From an uncultured Clostridia bacterium (GTDB lineage: Bacteria > Bacillota > Clostridia > TANB77 > CAG-508): 13,245 nt of DNA. This document shows positions 1 to 7,211 of the stretch, piece by piece (the first letter of the stretch is position 1; every line of letters starts with the position of its first letter). Where the stretch lies: assembly GCA_934149115.1 (NCBI GenBank), contig CAKPDW010000041.1, forward strand, positions 1-13,245, read 5' to 3'. A program made the translations under genes and the position numbers. The notes under the pieces were generated by a model. It had not been told where the DNA came from. It ran no database searches and saw nothing but the letters and a program-made list of their open reading frames with translations.

Positions 1-317
1 TCATAACTCATCGCTATTGATTCTTCTTTAAAATAATCTCCTAATGACCAATTTCCTAACATTTCAAAATATGTTAAGTGTCTATTATCTCCAACTTCGT
101 CTATATCGTTTGTTCTTACACATTTTTGATAATCTGTAAGTCTTGTTCCATCTGGATGTTTTTCTCCTAATAAATAAGGAACTAATGGTTGCATTCCTGC
201 TGTTGTAAATAATACTGATGGATCATTTTCTGGTATTAATGATGCGCTTGGTATTATTGCATGTTTATGTTTTTCAAAAAATTTTAAATATTTATTTCTT
301 ATTTCTATTGCTTTCAT
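1..317 (-). CDS. alaS: Alanine--tRNA ligase, N-terminal part (runs off the window)
   Basis: Charges tRNA-Ala with alanine in the cytoplasm. Only the first 105 codons are present, out of a family length of several hundred residues. They cover the start of the class II aminoacylation domain. Visible landmarks are PSASLIPENDPSVLFTTAGM (residues 23-42, motif 1 region), QKCVRTNDIDEVGD (64-77) and FEMLGNWSLGDYF (84-96, motif 2 region). The ATG at 317 follows a perfect TAAGGAGG at 323-330, so the start is firm. In the common bacterial enzyme the last motif reads [15 protein letters not shown] and is preceded by VGKTARHHT. Here it is GNWSLGDYFK preceded by VGDNRHLT, which places the protein in a divergent subtype. 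A strong promoter lies just upstream and the leader is only about 18 bases, so I see no T-box. Identity is very secure. Confidence 0.96.
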   Translation of the reverse strand, partial: MKAIEIRNKYLKFFEKHKHAIIPSASLIPENDPSVLFTTAGMQPLVPYLLGEKHPDGTRLTDYQKCVRTNDIDEVGDNRHLTYFEMLGNWSLGDYFKEESIAMSY

Positions 318-341
318 TTCGGCCTCCTTAATAATATTTGA

Positions 342-370
342 ATTATATTACAATTTTTGAAAAAATGCAA
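342..370 (-). promoter_or_regulatory. Sigma-A promoter of alaS
   Basis: Read on the minus strand, TTGCAT (365-370) and a perfect TATAAT (342-347) are separated by 17 bases. The predicted transcription start near 335 gives a leader of only about 18 bases, almost all of it ribosome binding site. That leaves no room for a T-box or other riboswitch after this promoter. A longer transcript from further upstream would have to cross the terminator at 438-469. Confidence 0.72.
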
Positions 371-437
371 TAGTTTAATTGAGTTTTCACCTTGCTGTAA
401 CTTGGTTATGTGTTCTTCAAATTATTATTTTACTTAC

Positions 438-469
438 AAAAAAAGAAAGTATTTTTTACTTTCTTTTTT
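438..469 (-). terminator. Rho-independent terminator after the 195-residue membrane protein gene
   Basis: An A/T-rich hairpin pairs about 438-451 with 457-469 around a five-base loop (452-456). The core arm is AAAGAAAGTA. On the minus strand the 3' arm ends in a run of T, and the hairpin begins about 20 bases after the stop codon of the gene at 488-1075. The stem is weak in G/C but long. The plus strand also has a T run on the other side, so it could work both ways, though no plus-strand gene needs it. Confidence 0.65.
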
Positions 470-487
470 CAAATATTTTTTATATTT

Positions 488-1075
488 TTATGCTTTTTCT
501 GTTTCTTTTTTCTTACTTGTTTTATTTTTTTCTGGTACTTCATTTTCTAGCATCATTTCAACATATACCACAGCATATGCATAAACTAAAATTGTTACTA
601 TTTCTTTTGCTGATAAATAGAACCCTGAAATAGCATAAATTTTTTCATTTTCTAATTCTAAACGTGTAGCTTGATATTCACTCATTGTTCCGTCTGCTGG
701 TACATATTTTTTCTCTGCATCTTTTAAATATGATGCTCTTATTCCACAATAATATATTACATTAACTGACATTACTAGTAATGCAATTATTATTAATAAT
801 GTTTGTACTGGTTTTGAGATTTTTTTTGCATCTTCTTTTGTTTCTATTTTTTCTCCTTTAATTGCCCATTTTAATGCAATTGTTATTGTTAATAGTGTAC
901 TTACTATAAATAGTACTGTTTGATAGATTAGTAATGCTGATGTAAAATCCCAGTTAACAAATTGTGGTACAACATTTTCTAATATAAATGATATTCCTCC
1001 TATTATTATTGCTAATGTAATATACTTTCCTACAAAGCTTCCTACAACTTTCTTTGAATCCATAGTATCTTTCAT
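488..1075 (-). CDS. Hypothetical four-helix membrane protein
   Basis: I do not recognise this 195-residue protein. It shows four hydrophobic segments: about residues 16-36, 46-68, 91-110 and 150-172. There is a charged cytoplasm-like stretch (71-88, rich in K and E) between the second and third, and a polar stretch of some 35 residues (114-148, with YVPADGTMSEYQ) between the third and fourth. The C-terminus is a highly charged Lys/Glu tail. No signal peptide cleavage site or catalytic motif is apparent. The ATG at 1075 follows AGAGGAG at a good distance; a second in-frame ATG four codons later is less well placed. The gene has its own promoter and terminator, so it is a single-gene unit between spoVT and alaS. 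It is a real gene by its signals; its function is open. Confidence 0.85.
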   Translation of the reverse strand: MKDTMDSKKVVGSFVGKYITLAIIIGGISFILENVVPQFVNWDFTSALLIYQTVLFIVSTLLTITIALKWAIKGEKIETKEDAKKISKPVQTLLIIIALLVMSVNVIYYCGIRASYLKDAEKKYVPADGTMSEYQATRLELENEKIYAISGFYLSAKEIVTILVYAYAVVYVEMMLENEVPEKNKTSKKKETEKA

Positions 1076-1110
1076 ATTTTTTCTCCTCTTTTGTTTATTA
1101 GTTCGTATTT

Positions 1111-1139
1111 ATTTTATACATATTTTTACAGTATGTCAA
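1111..1139 (-). promoter_or_regulatory. Sigma-A promoter of the membrane protein gene
   Basis: On the minus strand a perfect TTGACA (1134-1139) is followed after 17 bases by TAAAAT (1111-1116). The start of transcription would lie about 30 bases before the ATG at 1075, with the AGAGGAG binding site in between. This is a near-consensus vegetative promoter. Confidence 0.78.
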
Positions 1140-1212
1140 TCAATTTTATAAAATTTCATCTTTTTCGATAATGTCGCCTTTTTTTATATTTTTTCTGCTT
1201 TTTTATTATGTA

Positions 1213-1252
1213 AAAAACAGATAAATATTTTTGCAAATATTTATCTGTTTTT
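1213..1252 (-). terminator. Rho-independent terminator of spoVT
   Basis: A perfect 18-base-pair stem (1213-1230 with 1235-1252) around a TTGC loop starts one base after the spoVT stop codon. The inner pairs include CAGATAAATATTT, and on the minus strand the 3' arm ends in CTGTTTTTTA. It separates spoVT from the next gene, which has its own promoter. Confidence 0.85.
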
Positions 1253-1253
1253 C

Positions 1254-1808
1254 TTATATTTCTAATTGACTGCCTAATATTCCTGCTGCTGATTGTACTA
1301 CTTTTAGTTCTGTATCTGTCATTTTTTTGTTTGGCTCTTTTGACATTAATACTACACTTCCAACTGGATCACCGTCTGAAACTATTGGATATATTACTTG
1401 TGAATGAAATACTCTTTCTTTTTTTTCATTTTTACTTAGCGGTATTGCTAGTTCATCATTGTCTTTGCTTGTATAGATTTCTTTATTTTCTATAACTTCT
1501 TCTAATTCTTTACTTATGTTTTGTTCTAATAAATCTTTTTTTAGTCCTCCTGCAACTGCTATAATAGTGTCTTTATCTGTTATACAAGCTATATGTCCTG
1601 TAGTTTTTGCTAATGTATCTGCATAATTAGATGCAAATTCTGATAATTCTCCTATTGGTGAATATTTTTTTAATACTATTTCTCCATCTTTTTCTGTAAA
1701 TATTTCTAATGGCGAACCTTCTCCGATTCTTAAAGTTCTTCTTATTTCTTTTGGAATTACTATTCTTCCTAAATCATCTATTCTTCTTACCACTCCTGTT
1801 GCTTTCAT
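1254..1808 (-). CDS. spoVT: Stage V sporulation protein T, AbrB-type transcription regulator
   Basis: DNA-binding regulator that in Bacillus subtilis tunes forespore gene expression under sigma-G. The 184 residues are close to the 178 of the B. subtilis protein. Residues 1-52 form the AbrB swapped-hairpin domain, starting MKATGVVRRIDDLGRIVIPK and containing EIRRTLRIGEGSPLEIF, almost identical to known SpoVT. Residues 55-184 match the GAF-like sensor domain, with YPIVSDGDPVGSVVLMS (140-156) and the end AAGILGSQLE. The ATG at 1808 follows AAGGAGG. The gene sits 68 bases after the NTPase gene with no terminator between, so readthrough is possible, but a sigma-G-like promoter may also be present. 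It implies descent from spore formers but does not prove that this organism sporulates. Confidence 0.95.
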   Translation of the reverse strand: MKATGVVRRIDDLGRIVIPKEIRRTLRIGEGSPLEIFTEKDGEIVLKKYSPIGELSEFASNYADTLAKTTGHIACITDKDTIIAVAGGLKKDLLEQNISKELEEVIENKEIYTSKDNDELAIPLSKNEKKERVFHSQVIYPIVSDGDPVGSVVLMSKEPNKKMTDTELKVVQSAAGILGSQLEI

Positions 1809-1839
1809 TTTTACCTCCTTGTTATATTTTGTCTATTTT

Positions 1840-1868
1840 TAGTTTGCTCTTTTTGAGGTAAATTATAC
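1840..1868 (-). promoter_or_regulatory. Possible sigma-G-type promoter of spoVT
   Basis: On the minus strand GTATA (1864-1868) and CAAACTA (1840-1846) are 17 bases apart. This resembles the sigma-G pattern GNATR - 17 or 18 bases - CATNNTA, with one mismatch in the -10 box. It lies at the right distance for a short leader before AAGGAGG. Because B. subtilis spoVT is sigma-G dependent, the match is biologically sensible, but short matches are common in DNA this rich in A and T. A TATAAT at 1862-1867 overlaps the -35 part and lacks a good -35 box of its own. Confidence 0.35.
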
Positions 1869-1876
1869 AAGGTTTA

Positions 1877-3853
1877 TTAATTATTATTTCCAGAAAATAA
1901 TGTTGGTTTATATAAATCAATTATTATCCCTAAATCACGTGAAAATTCTTTTAGCATAACAATTTTTATATTTATTTCTTTTCCTTTACAATAATCTTCT
2001 AAAACTAATTTCAATTGTTTCATAAATTTATATTCTGAATTTAATTTATCTGTATATTTCTTTGCTCTATCTATTAAAATTTCTTTTATTCTTACTATAT
2101 CTTCATTACTTGCGCATGTTATTCTTTGGAACATTCTATATGCATCATAATATTTGAATATAGGAAATTCCATACATTCTGCATCAAATCTATCATAGAA
2201 TTGTTCCATTTTGATTGGGATGTATCTAAATATTTCATCAGCTTTATCTTTATACATTTTTTCTTCTAATTGATTATTTAATTTTTCAAAATGTTTTAGT
2301 ACTTCTTCCATTTCTTGGCCTGTTTCATTTACTATTCCTACTCTTGATAGTTCTTCTTCTACGTTTGCGCAATAGTCAGAGTTTACTACTGATTTGTTCA
2401 TACCTTCTATAAATATTTGCTTTGTTTCTTTTATATCGTTACTTATTAAGCCTCTTTTTATGAAATAACTAAAATATGAAAATAATTTTACTATTTCTAT
2501 TAATTGTAGTTGACCTTTTTTTACTTCTTCTATTACTTCTTTTATTATTCTTGGGAACTGGTCATCTGATATTTTCCAATATTCTTCTGTTAATAATCTT
2601 TTATATCCTGGTAGTTTTTCTGTATCTATCGTATTTATTATTGCTTCCATATCTTTTTTTAATGCTTTCATATCAAATATTCTTGTTCGTACATATATTT
2701 CTATGAATTTGAAAAAACGATATTCTGATTTGAAATTAAAATAATAGTTATTATCAAATTCTTTTATATAGAATTGTCTGTTATCCATCAGAACTCTTGA
2801 TGATACTAAAATTGCTTTGTATTCTTCGTTACTTTGAATATTTACAAATTTGTTTTTAGTTATTTTTCCTGCTTTTATTTCAAATGATACTGCTATTGTG
2901 AATATAAGCATTGTTTGTAATACTCTTAATTTTGTATTTGGGTATGCTTTATTTACTATTTCAAATATTTTTTTAAAATCATTTAGTGCGTGTTTTAAAA
3001 TTCTTAAGTTTCTTGTTCCACTTTTGTTAAATGTTGATATTATAAGGTTTGTATTTTCTCTTAAAAATCTTATTAACTCGGAATTATTTTCAAATCTCAT
3101 CAATAATCCGTTTATTATATAGTTAAATTTTGGTGCATATTCAAATGTTTCTCCTATTAATTTTTCTTTTATTCTTTCATAGTCATTTGCATTATCAAAT
3201 ACATATTCTATTTTATCTCTTATTTTTTCTACCATTGGCTTGGTTTCGCCTTTTGTTGATAATTCATTTTGCTTGTCTAAAAGATATGTTGCTATGAATG
3301 TTTTCATTTCTATGTTTGAACTTTTGAATTTTGTTGCTAGTTCGTTTTCATTACATATTATTATTGTTTTTATATGATCATGTTCTACAAAATTATTTAT
3401 ATATCCTAATATGTCTACAACATCAACGTTCGCTCTTTCCAAATCGTCAAAACAAAGTACTTTATTGTTTGTTGAAAAAAATGATTCATAATCAATTTTT
3501 TCTCCATTTTTAGTTACTCCAAAAAAGTTTGCCATATCTAATCCTGTTTTTGCATATTCAGGTATATTTGTTTGTCCATGTGAATCCATATATTTTTTTA
3601 AATTCTTGTCCATTAATTGTGTTGTTTCAATAAAGATTTTTTTACTTATTTCTTCGAGATTTGAGATTCCATACAATGACATATATATTGTCGTGTATTT
3701 TCTTCCATTTAATTGTAGGGATTCTATTTTATTTTTTACTTTGTGGTTCCAGAAATATGTTTTTCCACTTCCCCACTCTCCATTGATCATTATTGCATAA
3801 TCTGTATAATCTGCTCTAACATAATCTAATATGCTTTCAACTAAATCTTCCAC
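1877..3853 (-). CDS. KAP-family P-loop NTPase of unknown role
   Basis: A 658-residue ATPase. Walker A is GEWGSGKT (residues 25-32), Walker B is VLCFDDLER (132-140) with the double Asp typical of KAP/STAND NTPases, and a sensor-like strand IIICNEN follows (164-170). No membrane helices are inserted between Walker A and B, unlike many KAP proteins, so a soluble protein is likely. The remainder is a charged, probably helical region I cannot assign; one hydrophobic stretch (LQTMLIFTIAVSF) is probably buried. I chose a GTG start at 3853: AAAGGA lies nine bases before it and 17 bases separate it from the comFC stop. The open frame continues upstream to 3940, but that part is Lys/Arg-rich, overlaps comFC by 70 bases and reads as comFC sequence in another frame. 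It follows recD2 and comFC closely and is probably cotranscribed. KAP NTPases are often linked to phage exclusion or plasmids; nothing nearby shows that here. Confidence 0.85.
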   Translation of the reverse strand: MEDLVESILDYVRADYTDYAIMINGEWGSGKTYFWNHKVKNKIESLQLNGRKYTTIYMSLYGISNLEEISKKIFIETTQLMDKNLKKYMDSHGQTNIPEYAKTGLDMANFFGVTKNGEKIDYESFFSTNNKVLCFDDLERANVDVVDILGYINNFVEHDHIKTIIICNENELATKFKSSNIEMKTFIATYLLDKQNELSTKGETKPMVEKIRDKIEYVFDNANDYERIKEKLIGETFEYAPKFNYIINGLLMRFENNSELIRFLRENTNLIISTFNKSGTRNLRILKHALNDFKKIFEIVNKAYPNTKLRVLQTMLIFTIAVSFEIKAGKITKNKFVNIQSNEEYKAILVSSRVLMDNRQFYIKEFDNNYYFNFKSEYRFFKFIEIYVRTRIFDMKALKKDMEAIINTIDTEKLPGYKRLLTEEYWKISDDQFPRIIKEVIEEVKKGQLQLIEIVKLFSYFSYFIKRGLISNDIKETKQIFIEGMNKSVVNSDYCANVEEELSRVGIVNETGQEMEEVLKHFEKLNNQLEEKMYKDKADEIFRYIPIKMEQFYDRFDAECMEFPIFKYYDAYRMFQRITCASNEDIVRIKEILIDRAKKYTDKLNSEYKFMKQLKLVLEDYCKGKEINIKIVMLKEFSRDLGIIIDLYKPTLFSGNNN

Positions 3854-3870
3854 TCTTTTTTTTCCTTTCT

Positions 3871-4500
3871 TTAGTTTCTTTTTGCTATTACGAATATATC
3901 TATTATTTTTGGTTTTCCTTTTTTTAATTCTTTGATACATTCTTTTACTGTACTTCCTGTTGTATATATATCATCTATTAATAGTATTCTTTTTTGGGAA
4001 ATATCTTTTTCTAATTTATATACGTTTTTTACATTTTCTTTTCTTTCTTTTTCTGTTAATGTACTTTGCTTTTTATTATTTTTTATTTTCACTAAACAAT
4101 TTTTTAAATATCTTGTTTCAAATTTTTCTTGCATTTTTTCTGCTAATAATTCTGCTTGATTATATCCTCTCTCTTTTTGCTTTATATAATACATTGGAAC
4201 TGCTATGATGTAATCATAATTTTTTAGTTGTTTTTGAAACTTTTTATCTTTTCCCATTATTTCTATAAAAAAATTACTAATATATGCTTTGTCTTTGAAT
4301 TTGTATTCTAATAATAATTTTCTTATTTTTCCTTCATAAAAACTCATAAAATATATATTTAATTTTTTATATTTTATTTGCATCATTTTTATTTCTTTTT
4401 TTAGTGATTGATAACAAGATGGACATATCCAATTTTTATAAATTTTACCACATAGCACACATGTCTTTGGAAAAATAATTTTTAATATTTTATTTATCAA
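3871..4500 (-). CDS. comFC: ComF family phosphoribosyltransferase-like protein
   Basis: ComFC-type protein, needed for DNA uptake in naturally competent bacteria and related to E. coli GntX. The 209 residues have the expected N-terminal zinc ribbon, CVLCG (Cys14, Cys17) and CPSC (Cys26, Cys29). A phosphoribosyltransferase fold follows, with VPMYYIKQKERGYNQAELLA (residues 101-120) and the pyrophosphate-binding loop ILLIDDIYTTGST (about 172-184). The start appears to be TTG at 4500. No ATG exists in frame before the zinc ribbon, an in-frame stop lies four codons upstream, and I see no clear ribosome binding site. Since the stop of recD2 is 28 bases upstream, translation may depend on coupling. 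Many Clostridia carry comFC without being known to be competent, so competence should not be assumed. Confidence 0.92.
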   Translation of the reverse strand: MINKILKIIFPKTCVLCGKIYKNWICPSCYQSLKKEIKMMQIKYKKLNIYFMSFYEGKIRKLLLEYKFKDKAYISNFFIEIMGKDKKFQKQLKNYDYIIAVPMYYIKQKERGYNQAELLAEKMQEKFETRYLKNCLVKIKNNKKQSTLTEKERKENVKNVYKLEKDISQKRILLIDDIYTTGSTVKECIKELKKGKPKIIDIFVIAKRN

Positions 4501-4528
4501 TTTGATTTTTTATATGCTTTAAATCTTT

Positions 4529-6758
4529 TTATTTATCTTTTTCAGTTAATAAACGAATTATTTTGCTTTTTAATCCTGTATTTCTTTTTTTACTATCTAT
4601 ATTTTGAATCATAAATTCTATTGTATGATTTCCCCCTAATATTATCAAAAGTTTTTTTGCTCTTGTAATTGCTGTATATAATAGATTTCTTGTAAGAAGC
4701 ATTGGTGCTGTTTGTGGTATAACTATTATTACAACATCAAATTCGCTTCCTTGTGATTTATGTATTGTTATCGCATATGCTAATTCTAATTGATCTAGTT
4801 CTGAAAATTGATACCAGACATTTTTTCCATCATCAAATACTACTTTCATTTGCTTTGCTAAAAAATCTATTTTTTCTATTCTTCCAATTTCACCATTAAA
4901 AACTCCTGTTGAATGTTCATATATTCCTTCTATTTCTCTATCCCAATATATATCATAGTTATTTTTTATTTGCATTATTCTGTCGCCTTCTCTAAATGTT
5001 ATTTCTCCAAATTTCTTCTCTTTTTTGTTTTGATCTTCTGGATTTATATTTTTTTGTAAAATTTTATTTAGTTCTTTGGTTCCTAATGGTCCTTTTTTTG
5101 TTGGTGTTAATATTTGCATATTCTGAAAGAAATCATAATTTCCAAATTTCTGTAATCTTCCTGTTGTTAGCGATATTAATTGATTTATTATTTTTTCTGG
5201 AGTATTTTCTTTAATAAAGAAAAAGTCATCTTTTGTGTTTTCACTCTCATTTTTTGAAATAAAACTTTCTCCTTTATTTACATGATGCGCATTTAATATT
5301 ATTTTACTTTGTGCTGCTTGTCTAAAAATTTTATCCAAATTAGTTGTTGGTATTTTTTCTGATTCTATTAAATCTTTTAATATACTTCCTGGTCCAACTG
5401 ATGGTAATTGATTACTATCACCAACTAATACTAATTTTGTACCCATGTATATTGCTTTAGTCACATAATTCATTAAAAATACATCTACCATTGACATCTC
5501 ATCTATAACTATCACATCTGCGTCTATTGGTGCAAAGTCTGTTTCTATATTTTCTAATTTATTATCTTCTATTTTTCCAATATCTAATAGTCTATGTATC
5601 GTTTTGGCTTCTTCTTCTGTGGATTCTGACATTTTTTTTGCTGCTCGTCCTGTTGGAGCACATAATACTACTTTTTGTTTGTTTAAATGGTATATATCTA
5701 TTAATGCTCTTATTATTGTTGTTTTTCCGCGTTCCTGGTCCTCCTGTTATAATGCTTACATTTGAATTATTTACTTCTTTTAATGCTTCTTTTTGTTTTT
5801 CTGATAATTGCATATCTAAAAAACTTTCTTCTTTTTCTAATAGTGATTCAAAGGATTTAATATATTTTGTATTTTTCGTTTTCATCATCATATATATTCT
5901 TGTTGCTATATTTTTTTCTATTCTATAAAATTCTTCTAAAAATATCCAGTCTTTATCATCTATTGTTTCTTCTACAATTTTACCTGTTGATTTTAAATTT
6001 ATCATTACTTCATCTATGTATTTTTCATCTGTTGATAATTTTTCTTTTACAAAATTATATAATTTTTCTTTTTCTACACATGTATTTCCATTATAACTTG
6101 CTAATATTAATCCATATCTTATTCCTGCAGCAATTCTTTGATAACTATTAATATTAATTCCAATATCTAATGCCATTTTATCTATTTTGAAAAAATCTAC
6201 TCCATATGTTATGTCTATCAAAACATATGGATTTTTCTTTATTTCTTCAATTGCATCTTCTCCTAATACTTCATATACTTTTTTGCTATTACTTGCGTTA
6301 ATTCCAAATTTCTCTAGAAATCCAACTATTTGCCATAGCTCCCATTTATTATTAAATTCTTCTGCCATTTCTTTTGCACCATTTTCAGAAATACCTCTTA
6401 CTTCGGCAAGTCTTTTAGGCTCGAATTTGAATATGGCTATTGTTTCATCACCGAATTTATCAACTATTTTTTTTGCTGTACTTGGACCAATTCCTTTTAT
6501 GATACCACTTGCTAAATACTTTTCTACTGCTGCTTTTCCTTCTGGTATTTTTTTTTCAAATGTATCTATTTTAAATTGTCTACCATAGTCTTGATGTGTT
6601 ACAAACTTTCCATCTAAACTTAAAAAATCTCCTTCATTTATGAATGGTAGATATCCTACGACTGTATATACTTCATCTTCTGTTGATAATTCTGCTATTG
6701 TATAACTATTATTTTCATTTTGATATATAATTTCTTCTAATTGACCTTCTAATTTCAT
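4529..6758 (-). pseudogene. recD2: ATP-dependent RecD-like DNA helicase, frameshifted by one base
   Basis: SF1B 5'-3' DNA helicase of the RecD2 (YrrC) family, involved in DNA repair. With one base removed the frame gives about 742 residues, close to normal. Order: N-terminal domain (1-75), helix-hairpin-helix repeats (GIIKGIGPSTAKKIVDKFG, 85-103, and the next at 117-135), then Walker A GGPGTGKTT (from 339) and CAPTGRAAKKMS (motif Ia). Further on come VIDEMSMVD (Walker B), GDSNQLPSVGPG (motif III), AITIHKSQGSEFD (motif V) and YTAITRAKK (motif VI). The break is at 5729-5731, where the minus strand reads GGAACGCGGAAAAAC; dropping one base gives a perfect GTGKTT. As written, the first frame (from 6758) ends at 5592 after 388 residues, and the rest (to 4529) is readable only from an internal ATG at 5632 lacking a ribosome binding site. 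The start at 6758 follows AAAGGAAG. Sequencing error, recent mutation and recoding are weighed in the findings. Confidence 0.93.
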
Positions 6759-6803
6759 AATATCTTCCTTTTCTCTTGTTAGTCTATCAAAAATTCTTTT
6801 ATT

Positions 6804-7115
6804 TTACAACATTTTTTCAACTTTAATATTAGAATATTGTTTTTCAATTCTTTTTAAAATTTCATATGTTTGATCTGTTGAATTATTATCTATAATTTCT
6901 ATTTTTCTGAAATATCCTATTTGACTTTGAGCATGTATAATCTTTTTTATAATCATTTCTATATTTTCTTCTTTATTTTTTACAATTATTTTTAATTTAA
7001 CATTGTCTCCTATTTCGATATTTTTATATATATAATTGTCTAATAATTCTTTTATTAGGATGTACCAGCCATATATTGACATCATTATTACGAACAAGTT
7101 AATAAAATTTTCCAT
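6804..7115 (-). CDS. Small membrane-anchored protein resembling a glycosyltransferase 2 N-terminus
   Basis: A 103-residue protein: one N-terminal hydrophobic segment (about residues 4-23, NFINLFVIMMSIYGWYILI) and a soluble part. The soluble part resembles the first half of a GT-A fold: LKIIVKNKEENIEMIIKKI (roughly 41-59) recalls the VVVRNEEENI strand and helix of family 2 glycosyltransferases, and IEIIDNNSTDQTYEILKRI recalls their VDDGSTD motif. The DXD and acceptor-binding parts are absent, so it is unlikely to be an active transferase by itself. I chose the ATG at 7115, since AAGGTG lies six bases before it; a GTG and an ATG slightly upstream (7124, 7121) fall in the binding site. It is the first gene after the rplQ terminator and lies 45 bases before recD2. 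I know short proteins of this layout in Clostridia but no function for them. Confidence 0.72.
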   Translation of the reverse strand: MENFINLFVIMMSIYGWYILIKELLDNYIYKNIEIGDNVKLKIIVKNKEENIEMIIKKIIHAQSQIGYFRKIEIIDNNSTDQTYEILKRIEKQYSNIKVEKML

Positions 7116-7170
7116 TTGCATCACCTTATTATATATTATGACAACTTTACTTTTTGGTACTTTATTTTTT

Positions 7171-7205
7171 CAATAAAAAAAAAACGGTTGCCCGTTTTTT
7201 TATTG
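7171..7205 (-). terminator. Rho-independent terminator of the infA-rplQ operon
   Basis: The hairpin has a CGG/CCG core (7185-7187 with 7192-7194) around a TTGC-type loop, extended outward by a long A/T stem. On the minus strand it is followed by an unbroken run of T of about ten bases. It lies about seven bases after the rplQ stop codon and closes the ribosomal protein block. Confidence 0.88.
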
Positions 7206-7211
7206 ATTAAA

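Noticed and set aside
318..487. T-box riboswitch for alaS
   Set aside because: No T-box-like sequence and the promoter is too close to the start codon.
3854..3940. A 29-residue N-terminal extension of the KAP NTPase
   Set aside because: It overlaps comFC and is an out-of-frame Lys/Arg-rich reading of the comFC 3' end; the GTG at 3853 has a binding site at the right distance.
5700..5735. Programmed frameshift in recD2
   Set aside because: Shifting at the run of five A would give GTRKTT and destroy Walker A; only loss of a base in 5729-5731 restores the motif, which fits an insertion.
5527..6588. Plus-strand open frames of 90-176 codons across the window (for example 5527-5928, 6187-6588, 11994-12524)
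   Set aside because: They are hydrophobic Phe/Leu/Ile-rich shadows of AT-rich minus-strand genes, lack binding sites and match no family.
7116..7170. A promoter for the small membrane protein and recD2
   Set aside because: TATAAT-like and CATAAT-like boxes occur close to the start, but none has a recognisable -35 box at the right spacing. A promoter is expected after the rplQ terminator, but I cannot place it.
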